NCBI GenBank assembly: GCA_965153355.1
Contig: OZ231126.1
Span: forward strand, 25,978,001 to 26,042,000
Direction of reading: 5' to 3'
Length of the DNA stretch: 64,000 bases
Source: Flaccisagitta enflata
Taxonomy: Eukaryota > Chaetognatha > Sagittoidea > Aphragmophora
Numbering within the stretch: position 1 is the first letter of the stretch; every line of letters begins with the position of its first letter. Shown piece after piece: positions 42,666-53,750 of this stretch. The notes beneath the pieces are model-generated. The model searched no databases. It was not told the origin of the DNA and saw only the letters and a program-made list of their open reading frames with translations. The position numbers and the translations under genes are program-made.

Positions 42666-45600
42666 TGGCGTGTTCAGGATTTCCCAAAAATGCAAAAAAC
42701 ACCTGTGCAGAAAGTTTGGGCACGTTATGAGGTTAGCATGACACAAAAAAATCATCAGCCGGGATTTTCTCTGAGTCCTCGGACCTCACCACTTCTTTAA
42801 AGTTGGCCTGTCAGGGCCCAAAAAGGGTGTTTTTGATGTACAACCCTCAAAATTGAAATACTGCGAAAATGGTCAAAATTTTGGCAAAAATCTTCATTCT
42901 TGGGCTTGTCGGGTAGGAATGACATCAAGGAAGGTGGTGGGGGGGGGGGTGGGGGGGGGGGGTGCCCCATGGGGTGGGGGCAAGGGGGTCAAATTGGCCA
43001 AAATTGAGGTCCTGATGGAGGTGGTTGTAAAAAATGACAAAAATTCAAAATGTTGATTTTTTTGGTCAAAATATGTTGTAACTTGATGATCTTAGCCAAA
43101 AAATCAAATGTAAATCGGAATCATGGGTCAAAAATGCCAAATAACAGCCCTTGTGGTTTTTATTGATTTCAGGGTATCTACCAATCAACTTTGAAGGCTG
43201 ATATCTCTTAAATGGTTAGGAGAAAACATTTTTGGTTAATCTCATTCCAAAGAGCACTCAAAAAACTTTCAGAAGCTTGTGAATTTTGTCCATGCTCATT
43301 CAAAAATGGCGCCTCAGTAGTCTCTCAAAGTACCGCAAAAAATTACTTTTTTGACTGTTTGACCTATACCACTGGGGTGTTTCATGGAGGGCTCATGGTT
43401 GAATTTGGGGCTGGCTGTGAAATCATAGTTGGGGTATAGTTAGATGAAGTCCTCAAGCACTTTTGTTGGCTTCCTGGAGGCTTCCACGAGTTACTCGGCC
43501 TCTGTACAGGTGGCCAAAAAGGCCAAAAAAGGCCAATAATGACAAAAAAAAACTTCAAAATTTAAATTTTTGGGTTAATTTGATTAGAAAATGTCTTTCT
43601 AGTTTACTCAGTTATATCTTATGGAATTGGGCTATGCTGAAAAACGACCAGCGAAAGCCGTGGGGGTCTCTAAGGACCCCAAAAATGGCCAAAAAAAGGG
43701 CAAAAAATGACTCATTTTAGGGAATATCAAAAAATAATGAAAAATAATGAAATTTTCTTATCAAATCATCAATTCATGCAAAAATATAGTCTCAGTGAAG
43801 TACAAGAGACTAGAAAAAGCAAAAAAAATCGACCCTCATGACTGTATCAGGCCAAAAACAGGTCAAATATAGCCATAGGCTTAAAATGACAAAAAAGCTT
43901 CAAAATTCAAATTTTTTTGTCAATTCGATTAGTAAAACCAAAACGTCTTTGTAATTTACTCAGTAAAAAACTTATGGAACTATGCTATGCTGAAGAACAA
44001 CCAGCGAAGCCCTGGGGGGCTCTAAGGACCCCAAATGGCAAAAAAAGGCCCAAAAATGACTCAGTTTAGGGATTATCAAAAAACAAGGCCGGATACACGG
44101 CAGGACAGTCGTGGACGGTTTGGCGGGAGCAGTGATGCAAAAACCGCTCGCAATTTAGAAATGTGACCGACCGACGGACGGACGGACGGAGGGACGGACG
44201 GACCAACCAACCAACCGTCACAGCAAGGTGTAGAGTCGCGTGTCTGCTACTAAAAATCTTTCCGCCGGGTCGTTAACCGGCATCACTAACGATTTCTTTG
44301 AAGCTTTTTTGTCATTTTAAGCCAACTTTGGCTATATTTGACCTGTTTTTGGCCTGATACAGCAATGAGGGTCGAATTTTTTTTCTATTTCTAGTCTCTT
44401 GTACTTCACTGTACTTCACTATATTTTTGCAAGAATCGATGATTTGATAAAAAAATTTCAATATTTTTCATTATTTTTTAATAAACCCTAATATGAGTCA
44501 TTTTTGGCCCTTATTTTGGCCATTTTGGGGTCCTTAGAGCCCCCCTAGGGCTTTCACTGGTTGTTCTTCAGCATAGCACAGTTCCATAAGGTTTAACTGA
44601 GTAAACTACAAGGACGTTTTGGTTTTTCTTTAACCAAAAAATTTGAATTTTGAAGCTTTTTTGTCATTTAAAGCCTACTTTGGCTATGTTAGACCTGTTT
44701 TTGGCCTGATACAGCCATGAGGGTCAAATTTTGTTGCTATTTCTAGTCTCTTGTACTTCCCAGAGACTATATTTTTTGCATGAATCAATGATTTGATGAA
44801 AAAATTTCATTATTTTTCATTATTTTTTGATATTCCCTAAAATGAGTCATTTTTTGCCCTTTTTTTGGCTATTCTGGGGTCCTTTGAGACCCCAATGGCT
44901 TTTGCTGGTCGTTTTTCAGCATAGTCCAATTCCATAAGATATAACTGAGTAAACTAGAAAGACATTTTGGTTCTTCTAATCAAATTAACCAAAAAATATG
45001 AATTTTGAAGCTTTTTTGTCATTTTTGGCCTTGTTTGGCCTTTATGGCCACCTGTACAGAGGCCGAGTGACTCGTGGAAGCCTCCAGAAAGCCAACGAAA
45101 GAGCTTGGGGACTTCATCTAACTATACCCCAACTATGATTTCACAGCCAGCCCCAAATTCAACCATGAGTACTCCATGAAACACCCCAGTGGTATAGGTC
45201 AAACAGTCAAAAAAGTAGTTTTTTGCTGTACTTTGCGAGACTACTGAGGCGCCATTTTTGAATGAAAATGGACAAAATTCACAAGCTTCTGAAAGTATTT
45301 TGAGTGCTCTTTTGAATGAGATTAACCAAAAATATTTTCTCCTAACCGTTTAAGAGATATCAGCCTTCAAAGTTGAATGGTAGATACCCTGAAATCAGTA
45401 AAAACCACAAGGGCTGTTATCTGGCATTTTTGACCCATGATTCCGATTTACATTTGGTTTTTTGGCTAAAATCATCAAGTTACAACATATTTTGACCAAA
45501 AAAATCAACATTTTGAATTTTTGTCATTTTTTACAACCACCTCCATCAGGACCTCAATTTTGGCCAATTTGACCCTCTTGCCCCCACCCCATGGGGCACC

Positions 45601-45893
45601 CCCCCCTGACCACCCACCCCACCACCTTCCTTGATGTCTTTCCTACCCAACAAGCCCAAGAATGAAGATTTTTGGCAAAATTTTGACCATTTTTGCAGTA
45701 TTTCAATTTTCAGGGTTGTACATCAAAAACACCCTTTTTGGGCCCTGACAGGCCAACTTTAAAGAAGTGGTGAGGTCCGAGGACTCAGAAAAAATCCCGG
45801 CTGATGATTTTTTTGTGTCATGCTAATCTCATAACATGCCCAAACTTTCTGCACAGGTGTTTTTTGCATTTTTGGGAAATCCTGAACACGCCA
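42666..45893. mobile_element. Long fold-back element with perfect 9-bp TSD
   Basis: 3228 bp. The ends are TGGCGTGTTCAGGATTTCCC and the exact inverse. GTCAAAGAC flanks both sides (42657-42665 and 45894-45902). The halves pair over about 1.4 and 1.6 kb, and each contains two diverged ~360-bp tandem units around TTCAGCATAG and GGTCCTTAGAG. The loop is a P repeat (44082-44256). Nine-base duplications with long inverted ends are typical of Mutator-like elements, which is my inference. There is no transposase. Confidence 0.93.
44082..44256 (+). repeat. P hairpin repeat at the centre of the long fold-back element
   Basis: AAACAAGGCCGGATACACGG, GCGGGAGCAGTGATGCAAAA, a GACGGACGGACGG run, and GAGTCGCGTGTCTGCTACTA. 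It occupies the point where the two arms meet. Confidence 0.88.
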
Positions 45894-46054
45894 GTCAAAG
45901 ACACCCACCTCTTCAAATCTGTTTTCGTTGACGTCCATTTCCGAAATCTGATATATTGCCATAGCAATCGTCCGATAGACACATATCTTTTTCTTGAAGG
46001 TACTCTAGACTTTTCGGTCACCTACACAGTGTAGCTCCCCATCCTCATTCATTT

Positions 46055-46592
46055 CTACTCTCTCTTTCTTTTTCCAGTTTTTCCTTTCTCTATTTTTCCT
46101 TTTCTTTTTTCTTTCTCCTTTTCTCTTTTTTCCCCTTGGAGGAGTCTGGTTTCATGTTCTGGAATCAGCAATTTTGATGCTTTCGTGGCCGAGGGACGAC
46201 CGGCGAGAAGATAATCAGCTTTCCTTTTTTTCATCATTCTTTTTTCATGTTTCCCCTTCTTTCCCTTTTTCTCTCCTTCTAAGTCTTGTAACCTGATCAG
46301 ACCTTTGTTTGTATTGCCTGTCTGACCATCCTTACTTCTCATACATTTTACTTTTATATCATTTTCATGGGCGAGTACTGAAGAGCAGGGGAAAAGTTAA
46401 AGAGAGGGTAGACAAAAAATTGACAGACAGCAGGACAAAATGCGGAAGATATTCGGGAAGCAAGCATCGGCCATAATATTCTATTTACTATATAACGTTC
46501 GTTTGTATACTAGAGGCTGTAAGCACTTAGCTGTCATCGGCGGGAATGGAGCAAGCTCATGCTGAATTGCAGTAAATTGGAATCAACGGGAA
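46055..46592. other. Pyrimidine-rich then unannotated stretch
   Basis: A TTTTTCC/CTTTTC-rich tract to about 46135. A 95-codon minus-strand frame (46342-46055) is mostly lysine/glutamate low complexity. The middle (KADYLLAGRPSATKAS) matches nothing I know. Nothing else is seen up to the M element. Confidence 0.4.
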
Positions 46593-47235
46593 TAGTCGCA
46601 AAAGCGTTAGATGGTCAGCGGTACCCGTTGCCCCTATATGAGTGTATGTGGGTATGAGGTGGTTAGTGGGGCAGCGGCCCCGAAGGGGCCGATGACCTAT
46701 GCTGATTTTATTTGAGCCTGGAGGCTGGGATTTGAGCCTGGAGGCTTGGATTTGAGCCTGGAGGCTGGGATTTGAGCTTCATGGCTGGGATTTGAGCCTC
46801 GAGGCTGGGATTTGAGCCTCGAGGCTGGGATTTGAGCCTCGAGGCTGGGATTTGAGCCTAGAGCCTGGGATTTGAGCCTAGAGCCTGGGATTTGAGCCTC
46901 GAGGCTGGGATTTGAGCCTCGAGGCTGGGATTTGAGCCTTGAGGCTGGGATTTGAGCCTTGAGCCTGGGATTTGAGCCTCGAGCCTGGGATTTGAGCCTT
47001 GAGCCTGGGATTTGAGCCTCAAACCTGGGATTTGAGCCTTGAGGCTGGGATCTGAACCTTGAGGCTGGGATCTGAGCCTCGAGGCTGGGATTTGGGCCTC
47101 GAGGCTAGGAGTTGGGCCTCGATGCTGGAATATGGTCTCCAAGGGGGGGGGGGACGAAGAAGATGGAGGAGAAGAAGGAGAAATTTCTGCATATGTGAAA
47201 GCATAGGTCATCGGCCCCTTCGGGGCCGCTGCCCA
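46593..47235 (+). repeat. M element M9, best-preserved copy
   Basis: The leader is TAGTCGCAAAAGCGTTAGAT to CCCGTTGCCCCTATATGAG. The first box is GGGGCAGCGGCCCCGAAGGG, then GCCGATGACCTATGCT. About 21 units of GAGGCTGGGATTTGAGCCTC run from 46720 to 47140, then a G-run, GAAGAAGGAGAAATTTCT, and the closing box AGCATAGGTCATCGG-type (here GCATAGGTCATCGGCCCC), TTCGGGGCCGCTGCCC. The two boxes are perfect inverses over about 30 bp. Confidence 0.92.
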
Positions 47236-47762
47236 AAAAGGAGCGAAATCGCTTGAATTAGAGGCATGGCCATGTAAGCTAACGTACCCACCCAAGTTTA
47301 ATCTTAGCAAAAATTAGATGAGGATGATACTTGATAAAAGTTTTTTTTAGCGGGAAAAGGCGTATCATAAGCAATGATGAAAGAGGTACCTTCTGCTTTC
47401 TAAATCATGTGTCAACCTACATATCCATATGTGCATCGGCCCATCTATGAAATTGTCTGGCAGACTGTTAGTTCTTTTCTCTGTCAGTTTATGACTGTTC
47501 GTCTTTCTGCGCAACATCTTTCCTGGCGATCTGTCTTTCGGGTGGCGTGTCAGTCAGTCTGTATTCCTTGGACATCGGTATGAGTCTGCCCATCTGTCTA
47601 TCTATTATTTTGTTTGTACGTGTAACTATCAGAGTCAGACTGTCTGTCTTCCTTTCCTTCTCCCTCCCGATTCGCCCTGTCGCGTCCCGACCTTGAGGAT
47701 GATGAATAATTTATTTTTGTCCTCTGCGCTTTTCGCCTATTCCAGATCCAGAACGGGATTGC

Positions 47763-47850
47763 AAGAGAGAGAGAGAGAAAGAGAGACAGAAAGAGAGACA
47801 GAAAGAGAGACAGAAAGAGAGACAGAAAGAGGGACAGAAAAAAAGACGTG
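47763..47850. repeat. GA / GACAGAAA compound repeat
   Basis: A short GA run followed by about six GAGAGACAGAAA units. The surrounding 47240-47930 holds no recognised gene. Confidence 0.85.
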
Positions 47851-47930
47851 TTAAACTTTATTCATGTGTAAAAATATCCTTTCACTTATAACAGCACTAT
47901 CAATGAGGTATTAAGGTAGCCTCTATCGAG

Positions 47931-48081
47931 TTTTTAGTTGCGGACACGCAACTCTATAAGAGGCTTTGTCCGTCCGTCCGTCCGTCCGTCCGTCCGTCGG
48001 TCGGTTGAAAAGTGGGAAAACGCGTATTTCCGCCCCTGCCCACCCGTCCGCAACTGATGGCCGTGTATCCGGCCTTGTTTT
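47931..48081 (-). repeat. P hairpin repeat, compact
   Basis: The plus strand starts TTTTTAGTTGCGGACACGCA, then (GTCC)n, and ends GGCCGTGTATCCGGCCTTGT. The GTTGCG/CGCAAC hairpin shows a compensated change relative to other copies. Confidence 0.88.
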
Positions 48082-48326
48082 CTCTTTCTTAGCTTTCGTT
48101 ATTATTTGTTGAACACTGGTATGAAATAATACCCACTTGGCTGTATCGTATTCCTAAACCTATGAAATGAATTAAAACAGTTACCAGTAATTATAACTTT
48201 AGTAAAATAATGATGCCACTTTCAGAAATGCAATGTCGTATGTGTACCGTAGATTCATTGCGTCTTTACCTCTGGGAAACCATTCATCTTTTCAATTGAT
48301 ATTCCTGTTCATCCCATCCACTCATT

Positions 48327-48419
48327 TCATTCATTCATTCATTCATTCATTCATTCATTCATTCATTCATTCATTCATTCATTCATTCATTCATTCATTC
48401 ATTGATTCATTCATTCATC
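48327..48419. repeat. (CATT)n microsatellite
   Basis: About 23 units with one GATT. An open frame through it (repeating FIHS) is an artefact. Confidence 0.95.
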
Positions 48420-48831
48420 CCTCTAAAGAAAGTCAAGATTTTCCCACCTATCGGGCTGCAACGTGCAGTTTCGTGTTCGAGACCTGGATTCTTTTACCTG
48501 GGTTTCCATCTCCGTCAAAACCTCTTTTTTTCTTTCCTCCGTTCTCCGTAACTTTTTTCTTTGCCCTGACACTGACAGGCATAACTCACGAACGAGGGAA
48601 AACTTTTTCCAACCTCAGGTTTTCTCTTCATTTTTTTGACCCAGATGTTGCAGATAATATACAACTTTACAGCAGTTTATTACTCTCAACTAGCAATTCC
48701 TAGAACTAACTTTTTTTCTAGTTTCCTTTATTCAGTAAATAGGACTTTCCGAAACACGTCTGTTTTCCGGAGCTGCCTTCTTGTATTAATTTGAACTTAA
48801 AACATGGCTAAAACATAATTCATATTTATCT

Positions 48832-48957
48832 AAAGCCGGAAACACGGCCACCCAAGTCGCGTGCAGGGGGGGCAGGGACTGTGGTGAAAAAGGCTTACCA
48901 TGCATTTGGGCAGGAGCAGTAATGCTATGATCGTCCGTATACGCTTAGAAAGTAAAA
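48832..48957 (+). repeat. P hairpin repeat, 5' part, interrupted by M leader
   Basis: AAAGCCGGAAACACGGCCAC, CATTTGGGCAGGAGCAGTAA, then AAAGTAAAAC, after which the M-type leader at 48958 begins instead of the hairpin end. The same P-to-M junction occurs at 24990. Confidence 0.75.
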
Positions 48958-49064
48958 CAAGTCATCCAAGGATTGCACAAGGTCAGCGGTACCCGATGCC
49001 CTGCTTGGAGTGATCAGCTGAAGAAGTAGAGTGAGAGCAGGGCAGCGGCCCCAAAGGGCTCTTC
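48958..49064 (+). repeat. M-family partial (M10): leader and first box only
   Basis: AAGTCATCCAAGGATTGCAC, GGTCAGCGGTACCCGATGCC and AGGGCAGCGGCCCCAAAGGG, then unique sequence. No minisatellite and no closing box. Confidence 0.75.
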
Positions 49065-49704
49065 TTGTCATATTACATTTATGGTTTTCCTCATATGTGA
49101 TGTTCATTTCGCCTTTTTTGAATCTAATTGCCCATACAAAAGATGCCGTCGTTGAAGAATTTTGAAGAAAGGTATTTACTCTAAACATAGGTAATAGAAG
49201 ATATCTGCCTGAAATATAAAAAGTCAATCATTCCATTATGAGCCAGAGTTGCTGATTGAGCGCTTTGAAAGAAAATGCATAAACATCTATTTTGCATTTG
49301 GATGGCTCTTATTTTGTGTGAATCTTGGTATATTGTCAAAACACTTGTACAGAGAGAGGGTTTTCGCAAGAGAGCATTTTTGCAATTGTGTGTTTTTTGC
49401 CTCGAAATGTATGAGATATTCATGTGTTTTCTAATGAGTAGTATAAGAGATTGGATACGAGATTCATTCCAGGCTAGTAACAGTGACGAGTGAAAATTCG
49501 ATACACAACTCAATTTCTCGGTATCAACTTTTTCTTGATTTAAATCAAATTTCAAGGTCAAACCATGAACCTTTTGAAGCTATTTCAAGAATGCTTCAAC
49601 TACTAACTTTAGACATTAAAAAAGTCTCTAGATTAACAAAAATTCAATGTATAGTAAAACTAGCTTTGTATTAGATTTTCTGTTAATTGATATGTATTGC
49701 TTCA
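49065..49704. other. Intergenic, 3' flank of zinc-finger gene
   Basis: AT-rich. Overlapping short frames on both strands match nothing I recognise. The zinc-finger transcript would end here, but I see no AATAAA on the minus strand close to the stop. Confidence 0.5.
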
Positions 49705-52044
49705 CTATGGGGCATTGCGTAGTACATCCGCATTGATATGTTTTTCTTCACTATGGATTTTGACATGTTTTGTTAAATCACAGGTACGAGAGAAGGTCGA
49801 TGGACAAGACTCACATTTAAATGGCTTCTCTTTAGTGTGCACTTTTTTGTGCCTCTTCAAGGCACTGCTGCGAGAAAAGGAAGACGGACAAGAATTGCAT
49901 TTGTAAGGTTTTTCCCCAGTGTGTTTTCTGGAATGGAGCGTTAACTGAGAACGACGAGGGAAAACAGAAGGACACGATTCACACTTAAATGGTCTTTCCC
50001 CTGAATGAGTTCTCTTATGAATTGTTAAGGAACCACGAGCACGGAAAGAAGATGGACACACATCACACTTATAAGGTTTTTCCCCGGTGTGAGTTCTGAC
50101 ATGGGCTGTTAGATTTCCCTTTACAGAGAAGGCATATGGACAGAACTCACATTTGTATGGCTTTTCGTTTGTGTGACTTTTTAGGTGTACTCTTAATGCA
50201 CTACTCGAAGAAAAGGAGGCTGGGCAGGTACCGCATTTGTATGGTTTTTCACCAGTGTGAGTTCTGACATGTGCTGTCAATCTCCAGCGAGTAGAGGTAG
50301 CAAATGGACAGAATTCACATATGTATGGCGTTTGCTCAGTCGAAAATCTGGCAGGTTTTTCCAAGCAAGTTGATTGAGAAATCATAGAGGGACGTATCTC
50401 ACACATGTTTGGCGTTTCTTTTGTGTCAGATTTATTTGACTTTTGTTTGGTGTGACTTCTAACATGTCTCCTTAAAGCGCCACTTTCAGAAGAAGCATAT
50501 GGACATTCATCACACTTATATGGTTTTTCTCCGGTATGTATCCTCACATGCGTTTTCAAATGAATCTTTTGAGAAAAAGCAGATGGACAAAATTCACATT
50601 TGAAAGGTTTTTCCCCAGTGTGTGTTCTAACATGGGCAATCAAAGAACTTCCACCTGCAGAGGCATATGGACATATGTCACACTTGTATGGTTTTTCTCC
50701 AGTATGCGTTCTCGCATGCCTTCTCAAATAACTTCTTTGAGAGAAAGCTGATGGACAATGTTGACATTTGAATGGTTTTTCCCCAGTGTGTGTTCTGATA
50801 TGTTTTCTTAAAGAAGCACTGTCAAAAGAAGCATATGAACAAGTATCGCAATTGTACAGTTTTTCTTTTCGATTTTCTGCAATGTGAGTTCTTCCATGGA
50901 TTCTCAGATTTCTGCTGTTGGATGTGGTAAATGGGCATGAATCACATTTGTAAGATTTTTCTCCGGTGTGAATCTTGCTATGTTTGTGCAAAAGATGTTG
51001 TTGAGAAAAAGAAAGTAGGCATAACTCACATTTGAATGGCTCCTCTTCACCAGTTCTTTCAGGTTGCGTGAAATCATCACTTTCATAGAGGTAGGATGAG
51101 CAGTTTTTTGATATGTTTGGCTTTTTTCCGGAGTGAGTCATTTTGTGCCTCCTAAAAGCGCTGCTACTAGAGAAAGAGGATGAACATTTTGTGCAATTGA
51201 AAGATCTTACCCCAGTGTGATTTCTGACATGCTGTCTTAACGCACTACTTCCAGAGCATGTATACGAACAAATATCACATCTGAACGGTTTCTCCCCTGT
51301 GTGAGTTCTGATATGCATTGTTAAGCTGCTACTTTGAGTACAAGCGTATGGACATAAATCACACTTGTACGGTTTTTCTCCAGTATGTCTTCTCACATGA
51401 GATTGCAAATAAGCCTTTTGAGAGAAAGCAGATGGACAAAAATCACATTTGAATGGTTTTTCCCTATTGTGTGTTTTGACATGGTTTGCCAAAGCACTGC
51501 GATCAGAGAAAGCAGATGGACAAAATTTACATTTGTATGGTTTTCCTCCAGTATGAGTTCTTATATGCATTGTTAAATGACTCCTTTGAGAAAATGAAGA
51601 TGGGCACAATTTACATTTGTATGCCTTTCCTCCAGCATGAACCTTTGCATGGTTTTTCAAATGGGCTCGTTGTGAGAAGGCAGAAGGACATAACTCACAC
51701 TTGAAAGGTTTTTCTTTGGTGTGAGTTCTGATGTGCGTGGTAAAATGAACTTTTTGCGAGAAAGAGGACGGACATTGTTCGCATTTGAAAGGTTTTTCTC
51801 CAGTGTGAGTTCTGATATGTGTTGTCAGATGTGACCGTTGGGAAAAAGTAGCAGGACATAATTCACATTGGAATATTTTTTCCGAGGTTTGCATTTTCAA
51901 GTGAGTCCTGATGTGTGATTTGAGTTGGTTTTTTTGAGAAAATGAAAAAAGACAGACATTACATTTATGTGTTTTTGTGTCGTCTGGAGATTCAGTTTGT
52001 CCCTTGTCTTTTGGATCGAATCTTATTGAATGGTCATCTTCCAT
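49705..52044 (-). CDS. C2H2 zinc-finger protein, 24 intact fingers, intronless
   Basis: 779 residues in one uninterrupted exon, starting MEDDHSIRFDPKDKGQ and ending near HINADVLRNAP. I count 24 intact CX2C-X12-HX3H fingers, most joined by TGEKP(Y/F) or close variants, plus two decayed fingers near residues 305-330 (NISKNCSSYL) and 535-560 (MCEIRPSMIS), where the cysteine or histidine ligands are lost. Many fingers are of two alternating types, CPSAFSQ and CPYASS. There is no KRAB, BTB, ZAD or SET domain; the N-terminal ~25 residues are a short acidic leader. The likely role is nuclear, sequence-specific DNA binding and transcriptional control; the target is unknown. It may be a retrocopy or a natural single-exon gene. 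A 59-bp GA tract lies about 130 bp upstream. Confidence 0.95.
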   Translation of the reverse strand: MEDDHSIRFDPKDKGQTESPDDTKTHKCNVCLFSFSQKNQLKSHIRTHLKMQTSEKIFQCELCPATFSQRSHLTTHIRTHTGEKPFKCEQCPSSFSQKVHFTTHIRTHTKEKPFKCELCPSAFSQRAHLKNHAKVHAGGKAYKCKLCPSSFSQRSHLTMHIRTHTGGKPYKCKFCPSAFSDRSALANHVKTHNREKPFKCDFCPSAFSQKAYLQSHVRRHTGEKPYKCDLCPYACTQSSSLTMHIRTHTGEKPFRCDICSYTCSGSSALRQHVRNHTGVRSFNCTKCSSSFSSSSAFRRHKMTHSGKKPNISKNCSSYLYESDDFTQPERTGEEEPFKCELCLLSFSQQHLLHKHSKIHTGEKSYKCDSCPFTTSNSRNLRIHGRTHIAENRKEKLYNCDTCSYASFDSASLRKHIRTHTGEKPFKCQHCPSAFSQRSYLRRHARTHTGEKPYKCDICPYASAGGSSLIAHVRTHTGEKPFKCEFCPSAFSQKIHLKTHVRIHTGEKPYKCDECPYASSESGALRRHVRSHTKQKSNKSDTKETPNMCEIRPSMISQSTCLEKPARFSTEQTPYICEFCPFATSTRWRLTAHVRTHTGEKPYKCGTCPASFSSSSALRVHLKSHTNEKPYKCEFCPYAFSVKGNLTAHVRTHTGEKPYKCDVCPSSFRARGSLTIHKRTHSGERPFKCESCPSVFPRRSQLTLHSRKHTGEKPYKCNSCPSSFSRSSALKRHKKVHTKEKPFKCESCPSTFSRTCDLTKHVKIHSEEKHINADVLRNAP

Positions 52045-52172
52045 TCTTAGACGTCTGATGGGCTCGTAGGAGAAACTATTTTGATACTATTCAGAAGTAC
52101 GTTGGGAGGCAAAGCACGAGAGAAAGGTAGAAGTGAAAATGCGTTTGAGCTTCCAGTCCCCTTTTCTCTTAT

Positions 52173-52174
<2 letters not shown>

Positions 52175-52233
<59 letters not shown>
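52175..52233. repeat. (GA)n tract upstream of zinc-finger gene
   Basis: A 59-bp pure GA tract about 130 bp upstream of the start codon. GA tracts can bind GAGA-type factors in some animals, but no such role is shown here. The region 52234-52895 is AT-rich with no gene seen. Confidence 0.9.
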
Positions 52234-52235
<2 letters not shown>

Positions 52236-52898
52236 CCATTCTTAGACACGATATGAGAGCCGTCGAATGCTATTCAGGTTTCACGATTGTATACTAGGCA
52301 GCCGCAATTCAGGATTGTGTAGTCTAGAATTCTCACCGACGACTCGATTGATCATTTGATCTTTCAATGTCTTCTCAGAGAATGATAACGATCTCTAAAC
52401 TTTTTGCAACAATGGCTTTTAGACAGTCTCACCCCTCTTCGTTAATAGTCCTGTTTTCCTTCCTGAATGAGTTGTTTTTTTTTTATCACTGCCCCTGCCC
52501 AGATAAGTGGGAATAGGGTTGCCATGAATTCAGTCTCGTTTAGTTGTATTTTGTTTACACAATTTATTCAGGTAACAATTATTCGTCCTCAACTACTTTT
52601 GGTTAACAGTTTGCTTTAGTTTTAGGTTAGATTGAGAAAGAACGATTTTTTAGATTCTGTTTCGTGAGTATTTTTTATGCGTGGATATACTGAGGAGAAC
52701 TGATTGCGTTTCATTTCTATGAGAAACATTCACATAGTTTCTACACTTCGATAGCAAGTATGATATTGTTGACGCAAGTCGTGAAATGATTCTAGCTCAC
52801 TTCTTCGCGAGTTGGTCAGTTAGACGATCTGGAAAAAAAGTTGGTTCATTTAAATAACTCGTGAGACAAATCGTCCCTGAAGGGGGAAACTTTAGGCA

Positions 52899-53212
<314 letters not shown>

Positions 53213-53399
53213 GAGAAGGACAGACAGAAAAAAGGACAGACAGAAAGAAGGACAGACAGAAAGAAGGACAGTCAGAAAGAAAGAAAGAAAGAATGACAGA
53301 AAGAAAGAAAGAAAGAAAGAAAGAAAGTAAGACACAAAGAAAGAAAGAGAGGAAGAAAGAAAGAAGGATAGAAAAAAAAAGGAAGATAGAAAGAAATAA

Positions 53400-53414
53400 G
53401 TAAGAAAATAATTA

Positions 53415-53488
<74 letters not shown>

Positions 53489-53490
53489 AA

Positions 53491-53578
<88 letters not shown>

Positions 53579-53625
53579 AAAAAAGAAAGAAAGAAAGAAA
53601 AAAAGAGAGAAAGAGAAAGAGAGTG
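53400..53625. repeat. (GAAA)n array
   Basis: More than 190 bp of GAAA. It is followed by about 90 bp of normal-complexity sequence (GGCCTTGCCGACCGGAAGGC) and a short GA run at 53725-53750. I could not assign coding potential to the 90 bp. Confidence 0.95.
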
Positions 53626-53750
53626 ATGGCCTTGCCGACCGGAAGGCCCACGGTGGTGACAAACATAATGGCCACACCATCAACCAGCGATCATCTGCCC
53701 ATATTTCTTCTTTAGGAAGGCAAGAAAGGAGAGAGAGAGAGAGAGAGAGC

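Noticed and set aside
42564-43720. Small frames such as the one with FPKMQKTPVQKVWARYE at 42564-42800 and its mirror at 45759-45962
   Set aside because: They are the same terminal repeat of the fold-back element read from each end; no coding evidence.
46720-47140. CRISPR-like appearance of the 20-bp repeat arrays
   Set aside because: The units are contiguous with no unique spacers, and the DNA is animal. They are minisatellites.
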